The position numbers were made by a program, and so were the translations under genes. Of a stretch of DNA of 64,000 bases, positions 56,495 to 64,000 are shown in pieces (position 1 is the first letter of the stretch; every line of letters begins with the position of its first letter). Origin of the DNA: Dyella sedimenti. Its GTDB lineage: Bacteria; Pseudomonadota; Gammaproteobacteria; Xanthomonadales; Rhodanobacteraceae. The notes under the pieces are model-generated. The model was not told where the DNA came from. It was given only the letters and a program-made list of their open reading frames with translations, and searched no databases. The DNA lies in contig NZ_JAKWJO010000004.1 in assembly GCF_022760995.1 (NCBI RefSeq), positions 62,001 to 126,000 of the forward strand. Reading direction: 5' to 3'.

Positions 56495-57214
56495 TCACGC
56501 ATCCGCTGGCGGCGGGGCGGAGAACACCTGCGCCACGTCCGCCGCGTTCAGCGCACGCCATTGCCCCGGGCCCAGGCCATCCATCGTCAGCGCGCCCACC
56601 GAGATGCGCGCCAGCGTTTCCACGTGGTTGCCCACCGCCGCGAACATGCGCCGCACCTGGTGGTAGCGTCCCTCGGTAAGCGTGAGTCGAACGCGGCGTG
56701 GCGCGAGCACGTCGAGCGCGGCGGGTTCCAGTGGCTCCTTCTCCGATTCGAGCATCATCGTGCCGCTGGCGAACAAGGCGCCCTCGTCGCCACGCAGGTC
56801 CTGCGCCAGCGTGGCCTCGTAGACCTTGGCGACCCGGGATCGCGGCGAGATGATCCGGTGCAGCAACGCGCCATCGTCGGTGAACAGCAGCAGGCCCGAG
56901 GTATCGCGGTCGAGCCGTCCCACGGTGGACAACGCGGGATCGCGCAGGCGATAGCGCGGCGGCAGCAGGTCGTACACCACGCGGCCGGCATCCTTGCGCG
57001 AGCAGGTCGCGCCCAGCGGCTTGTTCATCATCAGCACCAGGCCCGGCGGCGGATCCAACGGCTCGCCGTCGATGCGGATGCGCTCGTGCGGCACCTGGTC
57101 GTCGGCGTACAACACCTCGCCGTCGGGATCGGTGATGCGCCCCTCGCGGAACATCAGCGCCACTTCCTTGCGGCTGCCATAGCCGAGGTTGGCGATCCGC
57201 TTGACCAGCTTCAT
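56495..57214 (-). CDS. Small-subunit rRNA pseudouridine synthase (RsuA/RluB family)
   Basis: 239 aa from ATG 57214. S4-like N-terminal domain (MKLVKRIANLGYGSRKEVALMFREGR) then the pseudouridine synthase core with catalytic Asp in STVGRLDRDTSGLLLFT (near residue 100), KVYEATL and EGRYHQVRRMFAAVG. RsuA (16S U516) is the best guess because the coupled neighbour also modifies 16S rRNA; RluE/RluF cannot be excluded. Start overlaps the rsmC stop (ATGA). Confidence 0.9.
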   Translation of the reverse strand: MKLVKRIANLGYGSRKEVALMFREGRITDPDGEVLYADDQVPHERIRIDGEPLDPPPGLVLMMNKPLGATCSRKDAGRVVYDLLPPRYRLRDPALSTVGRLDRDTSGLLLFTDDGALLHRIISPRSRVAKVYEATLAQDLRGDEGALFASGTMMLESEKEPLEPAALDVLAPRRVRLTLTEGRYHQVRRMFAAVGNHVETLARISVGALTMDGLGPGQWRALNAADVAQVFSAPPPADA

Positions 57215-58272
57215 GCGTGCCCCCCACGCGCTTCGATCACCTTGAAGCCTTCCTGGTCCGCCACCGTGCGGACCTGCTCGAAACGCGAGGCCAGGGTGGC
57301 CTCGTAGGGAAGATGGCGATTGGCCACCAGCCACAGGCGGCCTTGCGGCCGCAGCGCATCGGCCGCGGCGCGGATGAAGGCGCGGCCCAGTTCCGGCAGG
57401 TCGGCGCGCCCCTGGTGGAACGGCGGATTGCTGACGATGGCATCGTAGCGATGCGGCAGACCTTGCGTCACGTCGTGCCAGTGCAGCGCGCCCTCCACCG
57501 CCGCGCCGCGCTCGCGGCAGGCTTGTTCCAGGTTCAGCCGCGCTGGCTCCAGCGCCCGCGCCTCGGCCTCGTACAGGTCGATCGCGCCGACGCCGGGGCA
57601 GCGCTTCACCACCTGCGCCGAGAGATAGCCATAGCCCGCGCCGAGATCGGCCACGCGCCCGACGAGGTCGGCCGGCAACTGCGCCACCAGCAGCGCCGAG
57701 GCCGCATCCACGCGGTCCCAGGCGAACAGGCCGGGCCGGGTCAGGTAGCCGGCCTCGTTGCGGCGCACGGCGTCGAGCGCCAGCCATGCCTCCTGCAGCG
57801 CAAGGTCCACGTGGTGGGTGGCCATGGTCCAGAACACCCGGCACTTGTGCTTGGACAGATGCCGCAACGGCCCGGCCAGCTGCGCCAGGTCGCTCTCGGC
57901 GGACTTGGCGCCTTCCGCGTTGGGCACGGCCGCCAGCACCACGCCACCCGGCGCGACGCGTTGCAGGGCGTGCGCGAACAGGGCGCGCGCCTCGTCGCGC
58001 TGGCGCGGTGGCAGCAGCAGCACGCATGCAAAGCGCTCGCCGCCGCCGGGCTCCGCCACCGACAGGCCGCTGCGCCGCAACGCATCGGCGAACGGCTTGA
58101 AGCTCTGCTCGCATACCCAGCCGGGCCGCGCCATCTCGCGCAGGCGGAACCCGTCGCGGGCACGCAGGAACAGCACGCGGCCATCCACCGGCAAGGCCAG
58201 TTCCCCCGACGCGAACGGAACGAACAGGGCCTCGAGCGTCGCATCGGCAGCGGAAAGCAGGGCTGGGGTCAC
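57211..58272 (-). CDS. rsmC: 16S rRNA (guanine-N2) methyltransferase RsmC-like
   Basis: 353 aa from GTG 58272. Two methyltransferase-like halves: an N-terminal inactive copy (about 1-150) and a C-terminal catalytic copy with VADLGAGYGYLSAQV (near residue 205) and the catalytic NPPFHQG (near 270), as in RsmC, which methylates G1207. The start is chosen at the family-typical VTPALLSAADATLEALF. It overlaps rsuA, forming an rRNA-modification pair. Confidence 0.9.
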   Translation of the reverse strand: MTPALLSAADATLEALFVPFASGELALPVDGRVLFLRARDGFRLREMARPGWVCEQSFKPFADALRRSGLSVAEPGGGERFACVLLLPPRQRDEARALFAHALQRVAPGGVVLAAVPNAEGAKSAESDLAQLAGPLRHLSKHKCRVFWTMATHHVDLALQEAWLALDAVRRNEAGYLTRPGLFAWDRVDAASALLVAQLPADLVGRVADLGAGYGYLSAQVVKRCPGVGAIDLYEAEARALEPARLNLEQACRERGAAVEGALHWHDVTQGLPHRYDAIVSNPPFHQGRADLPELGRAFIRAAADALRPQGRLWLVANRHLPYEATLASRFEQVRTVADQEGFKVIEARGGHA

Positions 58273-58306
58273 GCGCAATGGATTCCGGCAAGGACGGCCG
58301 GCTAGT

Positions 58307-59203
58307 TTAGCCGTCCGCCGCATCCTGCGCCGGCCGCGGCAGGGCCAGCTCGCTGGCGAACTCGCGCGGCTTGCCGCTGAGCGGATCGATGAAGGCCAGA
58401 CGCTCGGCCAGCAATTGCAGCGGCCGCGCGTAGTCGTCCCGCAACGGCTCCGCCAGCGCCGGGTAGAACGGGTCGTGCAGGATCGGCGCGCCCAGGGCGG
58501 CCATGTGCACGCGCAACTGGTGCTTGCGTCCGGTGACCGGCTGCAGCGCATAGCGCCAGTAGCGCTCCCTGCGTTCCAGCACGTCGAACCGCGTTTCGCT
58601 GTTGGCCTCGCCCGCTACCTCGCGCATGCGGAAGAACGGCTCGCCCGCCTCGATGCGCGTGCGCCGTACCCGCGGGAAATCCACCGCCGGCAGGGCCGGC
58701 GCCCAGGCCTGGTAGTGCTTGTCGATGCGGCGCTCGCGGAACAGCGCCTGGTAGGCCGCGCGGCTGGACGGATCGGCGGAGAACAGCACCAGCCCCGCGG
58801 TATGGCGGTCGATACGATGCAGCGGCACCAGGTCCGCGTTGCCGAGCGCGCGCGCCAGGCGGGCCAGCACGGTCTCCCGCACGAACCCGCCCGCCGGGGT
58901 CACCGGCAGGAAGTGCGGCTTGTCCACCACCACCAGGTGCGCATCCACGTGCAGCAGCGTCTCGTGGAACGGAATGGGCGCCTCGCCGGCCACCTCGCGG
59001 AAATAGCGCACGCACTGCCCCACCCGGTACGGCGCGTCCGGCGCCAGCGGCAGGCCGGCCCGGTCCTGCACGAGGCCGCGCGCGAAACGGTCCTCCCAGG
59101 CGGTGCGCCCGATCCGCGGAAACTGGGCACACAAACCTTCGAACAAGGTGCGCCAATCACCTGGCGGCAGGTGCAGCGTGCTGGCGGCGATGGACTCGGA
59201 CAT
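58307..59203 (-). CDS. RluA-family pseudouridine synthase
   Basis: 298 aa. Catalytic Asp in VPLHRIDRHTAGLVLFS (near residue 140); RKHQLRVHMAALGAPILHD closes the core. The N-terminal 80 residues contain no clear S4 domain. ATG 59203 (MSESIAAS) is preferred to ATG 59266. Same strand and close to rsmC-rsuA (35 bp), so three RNA-modification genes cluster. Exact target (tRNA or 23S) unknown. Confidence 0.9.
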   Translation of the reverse strand: MSESIAASTLHLPPGDWRTLFEGLCAQFPRIGRTAWEDRFARGLVQDRAGLPLAPDAPYRVGQCVRYFREVAGEAPIPFHETLLHVDAHLVVVDKPHFLPVTPAGGFVRETVLARLARALGNADLVPLHRIDRHTAGLVLFSADPSSRAAYQALFRERRIDKHYQAWAPALPAVDFPRVRRTRIEAGEPFFRMREVAGEANSETRFDVLERRERYWRYALQPVTGRKHQLRVHMAALGAPILHDPFYPALAEPLRDDYARPLQLLAERLAFIDPLSGKPREFASELALPRPAQDAADG

Positions 59204-59395
59204 GGCGCAACTCCCGGACGGCGGCCCGCGTGCAGACCTGCCTCGCGCGGGGTGCCATGATGACATCCGGCCAGCCCTTCCTGGCCACTCGCCCGCCCCT
59301 TCCCGGCCACGAAAGCTTCGCTACACTCGCCGCGAAGCGGGCCTGACGCCCGAACGGGCGCGGACGCGCCGGCAACCACTGAACAGGGGCACACC

Positions 59396-61420
59396 ATGCG
59401 GCAACGGGCAGGACAGGCTCGACGGACGGTTGTATCGACCCACACGCGGCCATGGCGTCCCATCGCATGGCTGGCCTGCCTGGCGCTGGCCGTGGCGCCG
59501 GCCCTGGAGGCCGCCACGCTCGACCCCGCCGTGCTGCCGCAGGTGCAGGCCGCCACCTTCGAGGTGGTGATCCCCAAGCCGGTCAACGACCCGGTCAGCT
59601 ATGAGAAGCCGTTGCCGTTCGACCAGTTGCCGTTCCAGATGCGCAACGACAAGTACTACTCGGTCGGCACCGCCTTCGCCCTGGGCGACAACCGCTACGT
59701 CACCGCCGGACACGTGCTGTCGCTGGGCATCGACAACCTGATGGGCGAGCCGGCCATCCGCGACGCCGGCGGCCACGTCTACGCCATCGACAAGATCACC
59801 CGCTTCTCGCTGCAGGAGGATTTCGTCGAATTCACCCTGAAGGACCCGCCCAAGGTCAAGCCGCTGGAGCCCAACACCCAGCCGGCCATGAACGACGTGG
59901 TCTATGCGGTGGGCAATGCGCTGGGCACCGGCATCGTGATCCGCGACGGCCTCTACACCTCGCAGACGCCGGAGGAAGAGGACGGCCGCTGGAAATGGCT
60001 GCGCTTCTCCGCCGCCGCCTCGCCCGGCAACAGCGGCGGCCCGCTGCTGGACAAGGAAGGGAAGGTGATCGGCGTGGTGCTGATGAAGTCGCCCGACGAG
60101 AACCTCAACTACGCCCTGCCCATCGACCTGGTGCTCAAGGCGCCGGCCAACCTGGCCGTGGCGGATACCCGCGGGGTCTACCAGCTGGACGTGATCGACA
60201 GCAAGCACACCGGCCATTTCAAGGCGCAGTTCCCGCTGCCCAAGAGCTTCGCGGAGTTCAGCGCGGCCTTCCAGAAGGCCTACGACACCAATGTCGACCA
60301 GCAGCTGCACGACCTGCTGGCGGAGAACGCGGACACTCTGTTCCCCAAGGGCAGCGGTTCCAGCCGCCTGCTGCACAGCAACTCCAACCTCAACCCCTTT
60401 CCCACCCTGCTCCACCGCAACAGCACCGGCACCTGGGTACTTTCCAGCGTCAACGAGAGCCGGGGCAACCTGCCCCACAACGGCTACGTGGCCCGGGCGG
60501 TGGTGGGCAGCCAGCTGATGTTCCACCTGCGCAAGCCCGACGACGTGCCGAGCAAGCAGCTCTACGCCGACTCCAAGCTGTTCATGGACCTGCTGCTCAA
60601 GGGCGCGCCGCTGCAGCGCCGCGTGGGATCGGAACAGGTCAAGGTGACCTCCCTGGGCAAGCCCAGCCTGGAACGCACCTACACCGACGCCTACCAGCGC
60701 CGCTGGCAGGTACGCGAGTGGCCGGTGGCCTATGACAACACCGTGCTCGTCGCCTTCCTGCTGCCCGTGCCCGATGGCTATGCGGCGATGATCCGCGTGG
60801 CGCCGGCCAAGACCGAGCACGAGGAAATGGGCGACCTGCAGGCGCTGACCAACTTCGTCTCGGTCGCCTACAGCGGCACGCTGGCGCAGTGGAAGGAATA
60901 CCTGGCCAACACCGCGCTGCTGCCCTCGGTACTGTCGGACATCGCCATCCACTTCGACTACGGCAGCGACTTCCGCTACCAGTCCAGCCGCCTGGGCTTC
61001 GCCTATACGCCGCAGTTGCAGAAGATCGACCAGGACAGCCAGCTGGTGCTGGGCATGTCCTATTTCGAGGACCACGGCAAGGTGGTGTGGGACGTCAGCT
61101 ACGTCGTGGTGAAATCCAATATCGACAACGCCGAGAAGATCAGCATCAATCGCCACGTCGCCCCGTCCGACGACCTGGACGACAGCTACCGCAACCATTG
61201 GGACAAGATCGTCCGCCGCGCCCATCCCGACGACGGCGTGCCGTACAGCGAGAACGACATGACCTACATCGGCACCGTCGGCGGCACGCCGGTTTCCGCC
61301 GAGGGCCGGCCCGGCGTGCTCTATACCGCGTTCTACGGGGTGGATGGGCCGCGTCCGGACGACACCATGAAGGGCAAGCTCGACCTGCTGATGCAGAAGG
61401 TGCAGATCAACGAGCATTGA
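59396..61420 (+). CDS. Secreted trypsin-like serine protease, large
   Basis: 674 aa with signal peptide (RPWRPIAWLACLALAVAPALEA). Chymotrypsin fold at about 80-250: His in RYVTAGHVLSLG, Asp in LQEDFVEFTL, Ser in ASPGNSGGPLLDKEGKVIGVVL. The remaining 400 residues are a novel-looking C-terminal region with no PDZ signature, rich in beta-prone and aromatic stretches. Periplasmic or exported. HtrA/Deg-like N-terminal half but different architecture; substrate unknown. Confidence 0.88.
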   Translation: MRQRAGQARRTVVSTHTRPWRPIAWLACLALAVAPALEAATLDPAVLPQVQAATFEVVIPKPVNDPVSYEKPLPFDQLPFQMRNDKYYSVGTAFALGDNRYVTAGHVLSLGIDNLMGEPAIRDAGGHVYAIDKITRFSLQEDFVEFTLKDPPKVKPLEPNTQPAMNDVVYAVGNALGTGIVIRDGLYTSQTPEEEDGRWKWLRFSAAASPGNSGGPLLDKEGKVIGVVLMKSPDENLNYALPIDLVLKAPANLAVADTRGVYQLDVIDSKHTGHFKAQFPLPKSFAEFSAAFQKAYDTNVDQQLHDLLAENADTLFPKGSGSSRLLHSNSNLNPFPTLLHRNSTGTWVLSSVNESRGNLPHNGYVARAVVGSQLMFHLRKPDDVPSKQLYADSKLFMDLLLKGAPLQRRVGSEQVKVTSLGKPSLERTYTDAYQRRWQVREWPVAYDNTVLVAFLLPVPDGYAAMIRVAPAKTEHEEMGDLQALTNFVSVAYSGTLAQWKEYLANTALLPSVLSDIAIHFDYGSDFRYQSSRLGFAYTPQLQKIDQDSQLVLGMSYFEDHGKVVWDVSYVVVKSNIDNAEKISINRHVAPSDDLDDSYRNHWDKIVRRAHPDDGVPYSENDMTYIGTVGGTPVSAEGRPGVLYTAFYGVDGPRPDDTMKGKLDLLMQKVQINEH

Positions 61421-61442
61421 GCCGCCTGCCGCCGAGCAGGCC

Positions 61443-62711
61443 TCAATGCGGCTCGGCGATCTCCGCCTGCAGCTCGGTTTCCAGCGAGGGAGCGCGCAGG
61501 CCCGCCGACGGCGGACGGCGGGTCAACCGGCGATACCAGCGCCACGACAGCCAGCCGGCCAGGCTGAGCGCGCTGGTGCCCCAGGCCAGATCGAGCATCC
61601 GGACCGACAGCACCGGCGACATCACGCCCGCCACGAAGGCGCACAGCAGCAGGCTGCAGAACGCCTGCACCGAGGAGACGCCGCCACGGCGATGCGGGAA
61701 GCGGTCGAGCAGCAGCAGGGTCAGCGTCGGGAACGCCAACTGGATGCCCACGCCATGCAGCACCAAGGGCAGCACCGACCACGGCAATACCGGCTCGACG
61801 GTGACCAGCGCGACCAGCAGGTGCAGCGCGCAGGCCAGCAGCATCGCGCCATAGCCCAGGTTCACCGTGTAGGCCACGCTGCGGCGATTGGCCAGCCGGC
61901 CCGACAGCCAGGCACCGCCCATCAGCCCGGCCACCACCGGCAGGAACAGCCAGGGAAAGCCCTGCGCCGACAAGTGCAGCAGATCGCGGATGATGTGCGG
62001 CGCCGAGGCGATGTACAGGAACAGGCCGGCGAAATTGACCGTGCAGGAGATCAACAGCGGCCAGAACGGACGGTCGCGACCGAAACCGGCGTAACCGCTG
62101 ATCAGGCTGGCCGGGTGGAACGGCGTGCGCGCCGACGGCGGATGGGTTTCGTCCAGGTACGCCACCAGCGCCACCGCCATCAGCAAGGTGAAGCCGGTCA
62201 GCACCCAGAAGATGCCGTGCCAGCCGCCCAGGAACAGCAACTGGGCGCCGACGATGGGCGCGATCACGGGCGCGATGCTGAAGATCATCATCACCCGCGC
62301 CATCAGCTGCTGCGCCTCGGTGCCGGCCAGGCTGTCGCGCACGATGGCGCGCCCCACCACCAGGCCGGCGCCAGCGCACATGCCCTGCAGCGCGCGGCAC
62401 GCCAGCAGCATGCCGAACGAGGTGGACAACGCCGCCCCCGCCGAGGCCAGGGCATACACCAGCATGCCCGCCACGATCACCGGCTTGCGCCCGATCGCAT
62501 CGGAGATGGCGCCATGGAACAGGCTCATGGTCGCATAGGTGACCAGATACACGCTGATGATCTGCTGCAGCTCGGCGCTGCCCACGCCGAAACGCGCACC
62601 GATCAGCGGAAACGCCGGGAACACGGCGTCGATGGTGAACGGGCCGATCATCGACAGCCCCGCCAGCAGCCACGGCAGGCTGCGCCTGACGGGGCGCTGG
62701 GGTGAAGTCAT
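61443..62711 (-). CDS. MFS drug efflux transporter, Bcr/CflA type
   Basis: 422 aa, twelve membrane helices. MFS signature between helices 2 and 3: GAISDAIGRKPVIVAGM; the motif RALQGMCAGAGLVVGRAIVRD (helix 4) is typical of the Bcr/CflA 12-TM DHA1 branch. ATG 62711 (MTSPQRPVRR) is supported by a direct basic N-terminus then the first helix. Substrate, possibly bicyclomycin, chloramphenicol or sulfonamides, is unknown. Convergent with the protease gene, 22 bp apart. Confidence 0.92.
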   Translation of the reverse strand: MTSPQRPVRRSLPWLLAGLSMIGPFTIDAVFPAFPLIGARFGVGSAELQQIISVYLVTYATMSLFHGAISDAIGRKPVIVAGMLVYALASAGAALSTSFGMLLACRALQGMCAGAGLVVGRAIVRDSLAGTEAQQLMARVMMIFSIAPVIAPIVGAQLLFLGGWHGIFWVLTGFTLLMAVALVAYLDETHPPSARTPFHPASLISGYAGFGRDRPFWPLLISCTVNFAGLFLYIASAPHIIRDLLHLSAQGFPWLFLPVVAGLMGGAWLSGRLANRRSVAYTVNLGYGAMLLACALHLLVALVTVEPVLPWSVLPLVLHGVGIQLAFPTLTLLLLDRFPHRRGGVSSVQAFCSLLLCAFVAGVMSPVLSVRMLDLAWGTSALSLAGWLSWRWYRRLTRRPPSAGLRAPSLETELQAEIAEPH

Positions 62712-62819
62712 GGCAAAGGCGGCGCGGCGCGAGGGATGCGCAGTATAGCCCCGCAAGCCTCCGCGTCCGGCGTGAAGCATGGGGATCGCGGAAGGCGCGC
62801 CGCCTTCCGCCACGGCGAC

Positions 62820-62960
62820 TTATCGTCGGCGCTCGTCCTCGCGCACCTTGTTCCGCACGTAGGCGGCCACCGTCAGGATGATGCCCACCATGACGATGCT
62901 TCCGCCGATGGCCAGCCAGCCAACCGGCTCCATGAGAATGGCATGCCAGACTGGATGCAT
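62820..62960 (-). CDS. 46-aa single-span membrane protein
   Basis: Start ATG 62960 preceded by a G-rich ribosome site (GGGGGAAG). Sequence: short N-terminus (MHPVWHAILMEPVGW), one 20-residue helix (LAIGGSIVMVGIILTVAAYV), then a very basic/acidic tail RNKVREDERRR. Layout resembles DUF3149-type mini-proteins, a resemblance only. Divergent from the fluoride riboswitch, whose transcript starts about 120 bp away. Codon pattern (GC at third positions) and site support coding. Confidence 0.65.
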   Translation of the reverse strand: MHPVWHAILMEPVGWLAIGGSIVMVGIILTVAAYVRNKVREDERRR

Positions 62961-63042
62961 GGTGCTTCCCCCCCCCGCATGAAAAGTCCGGCCACGTTCC
63001 TACGCGCCGGGCCGGCGGGTCATGACCTGGATCACCCACGCC

Positions 63043-63071
63043 ATGACGGCCAGCCGCGCATCGGCTAGCAT
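63043..63071 (+). promoter_or_regulatory. Promoter of the riboswitch-crcB transcript
   Basis: ATGACG (63043-63048), 17-bp spacer, TAGCAT (63066-63071). Predicted start near 63078, just before the first paired base of the aptamer at 63081. Confidence 0.6.
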
Positions 63072-63080
63072 GCGCGACAT

Positions 63081-63173
63081 GGGAGATGGCATGCCTCCCG
63101 CGTTCGCCGCGTCGCCGTAGGGCCAGGACGACATCCGCGAGCGCAAACCACCTTCGGGTTGATGATGCCTGCA
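63081..63173 (+). promoter_or_regulatory. Fluoride riboswitch (crcB motif) with extra hairpin in the linker
   Basis: P1 GGGAG/CTCCC (63081-63085 and 63095-63099) encloses loop ATGGCATGC. Loop bases GGCAT (63088-63092) pair with ATGCC (63165-63169), the motif's pseudoknot. The 3' half AAAC-C-ACC-TTCG-GGT-TGATGATGCC (63145-63169) has the conserved A-rich stretch, P2/P3 hairpin and TGATG. Between P1 and that half is about 45 nt that folds into GCGTTCGC/GCGAGCGC (one G-U), absent from the minimal consensus. crcB starts 73 nt downstream. Confidence 0.85.
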
Positions 63174-63245
63174 CCGCCGGAACTTCCGGGGCGCAGGCGC
63201 ATGCCTGTTTCCAGGAAGTCCTTTGACTTGCAAGGAGACGAGACC

Positions 63246-63632
63246 GTGGGCTTGACCGGATTTGTTGCCGTCGGCGTCGGGGGAGCCTTGGGCTGCTGGC
63301 TGCGCTGGACCCTGGGCGTGCTGTTCAATCCCCTGTTTCCCACGGTGCCGCTGGGCACGCTGGCCGCCAACCTGCTGGGCGGCCTGCTGATGGGCATCGT
63401 GCTGGGCGTGTTCGATCACTTCCAGACCCTGCCGCCGGAGCTGCGCCTGTTCGCCGCCACCGGTTTCCTCGGCGGCCTCACCACCTTTTCCACCTTCTCC
63501 GCCGAATCGGCCACGCTGCTGCTGCGCCAGCAGTACCTGTGGTTCGGCGGCCACCTGGCCATGCACCTGGCCGGCTCCATCGCGATGACGATCACCGGCA
63601 TCGCGCTTACCCGCGCCGTGCTGCGCAGCTAG
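63246..63632 (+). CDS. crcB: Fluoride ion channel CrcB (Fluc)
   Basis: 128 aa from GTG 63246 after AAGGAG. Four membrane helices; GGALGCWLRW (first helix), GTLAANLLGGLLMGI (Asn of the pore), TGFLGGLTTFSTFSAES (phenylalanine-box and TTFSTF signature). Dual-topology dimer in the family. Expression should rise with fluoride through the upstream riboswitch. Followed 12 bp later by the DUF190 gene. Confidence 0.95.
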   Translation: MGLTGFVAVGVGGALGCWLRWTLGVLFNPLFPTVPLGTLAANLLGGLLMGIVLGVFDHFQTLPPELRLFAATGFLGGLTTFSTFSAESATLLLRQQYLWFGGHLAMHLAGSIAMTITGIALTRAVLRS

Positions 63633-63643
63633 GAGGCGACCTC

Positions 63644-63988
63644 ATGACCAACCCGACCCAAGGCGTGCAGCTCACTTTCTATTGCCATGCCCGCGCGCGC
63701 CACGACGGCATGCTGCTGTACGAGTGGCTGCTCGAGCACGCCAAGAAGCACGGCATCGGCGGCGGCTCCGTATTCCGCGCCATTTGCGGCTATGGCCGGC
63801 ACGGCGTGCTGCACGAGGAACAGTTCTTCGAACTGGCCGACGACCTCGCCGTGAAGGTGGAATTCCTGCTGGCCGAGGCGCAGGCGCAGACGCTGGTCGA
63901 TGCCGTGCAGGCCTGCGGCGTCGACGCGATGTATGCGATCGCCCCGGCAAGCTTCGGCGTGCTGGGCAAGGCCGACGGCCCCGGCTGA
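63644..63988 (+). CDS. DUF190 protein, often linked to crcB
   Basis: 114 aa from ATG 63644 after AGGAGG. PII-like fold: VQLTFYCHARARHDGMLLYEWLLEHAKKHGIGGGSVFRAICGYGRHG and VKVEFLLAEAQAQTLVDAV. Members are small ligand-binding regulators and commonly sit beside crcB; a role in controlling or sensing fluoride export is plausible but unproved. Part of the riboswitch transcript. Confidence 0.93.
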   Translation: MTNPTQGVQLTFYCHARARHDGMLLYEWLLEHAKKHGIGGGSVFRAICGYGRHGVLHEEQFFELADDLAVKVEFLLAEAQAQTLVDAVQACGVDAMYAIAPASFGVLGKADGPG

Positions 63989-64000
63989 GCCCTTGCCCGC

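Overview
The window is a high-GC bacterial chromosome segment. It is most like a gammaproteobacterium of the Lysobacterales/Xanthomonadales, probably Rhodanobacteraceae (relatives of Dyella, Rhodanobacter, Luteibacter). This is inferred from the gene order pncC-recA-recX-alaS-csrA-tRNA-Ser, from gamma-type housekeeping proteins (LpxH, GluQ-RS, TcdA, HslR, SlyD), and from intergenic REP-like hairpins. There is no rRNA, CRISPR array, insertion sequence or prophage. Apart from short repeats, this is dense core genome.

Layout. 1-3.2 kb: the end of ppk1 and ppx (polyphosphate synthesis and breakdown). 3.3-4.7 kb: a periplasmic cyclophilin and lpxH. 4.7-5.3 kb: a tandem 190-bp repeat fused to the 3' end of tRNA-Ser(GCU). 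5.3-10.7 kb (minus strand): pncC, recA, recX, alaS, csrA. 11-17.5 kb: mutS, a catalase behind an OxyR-like site, a response regulator, hslR. 17.5-21.4 kb: an AEC transporter, htpG and htpX, the last two with sigma32-like promoters. 21.5-28.2 kb: gluQ, phbB, tcdA, a cytochrome c', pirin, an old-yellow-enzyme homologue and a hydrolase. 28.2-29.1 kb: two cold-shock genes with matching leaders. 29.3-35.5 kb: envelope proteins, a YcaQ-type glycosylase, pldA, a SlyD-like FKBP, dacB, gpx. 35.6-38.2 kb: metNIQ. 38.3-48.4 kb: pncB, a candidate small RNA, a cytochrome c, rhomboid, phzF-yaiI, two oxidoreductases, yajQ. 48.6-49.9 kb: a DAHP synthase behind a classical aromatic-amino-acid attenuator. 49.9-62.7 kb: a DUF2236 protein, a NERD helicase, an SH3 protein, a MITE-like repeat, selO, rsuA/rsmC, a second pseudouridine synthase, a secreted serine protease, an MFS pump. 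62.8-64 kb: a 46-aa membrane protein, a fluoride riboswitch, crcB and a DUF190 gene.

The most rewarding parts are between genes: (1) a complete leader-peptide attenuator for DAHP synthase (leader rich in Tyr/Phe/Trp, with segments 1-4 all visible); (2) a crcB fluoride riboswitch whose P1-P2 linker carries an extra hairpin; (3) a perfect 33-bp inverted repeat running from inside tRNA-Ser into its trailer; (4) a 268-bp multi-branched inverted-repeat element with a short relative elsewhere in the window; (5) a three-hairpin small-RNA candidate with C-rich loops upstream of pncB. I see no wholly new multi-gene system here. All function calls come from motif recognition by eye, without database searches.
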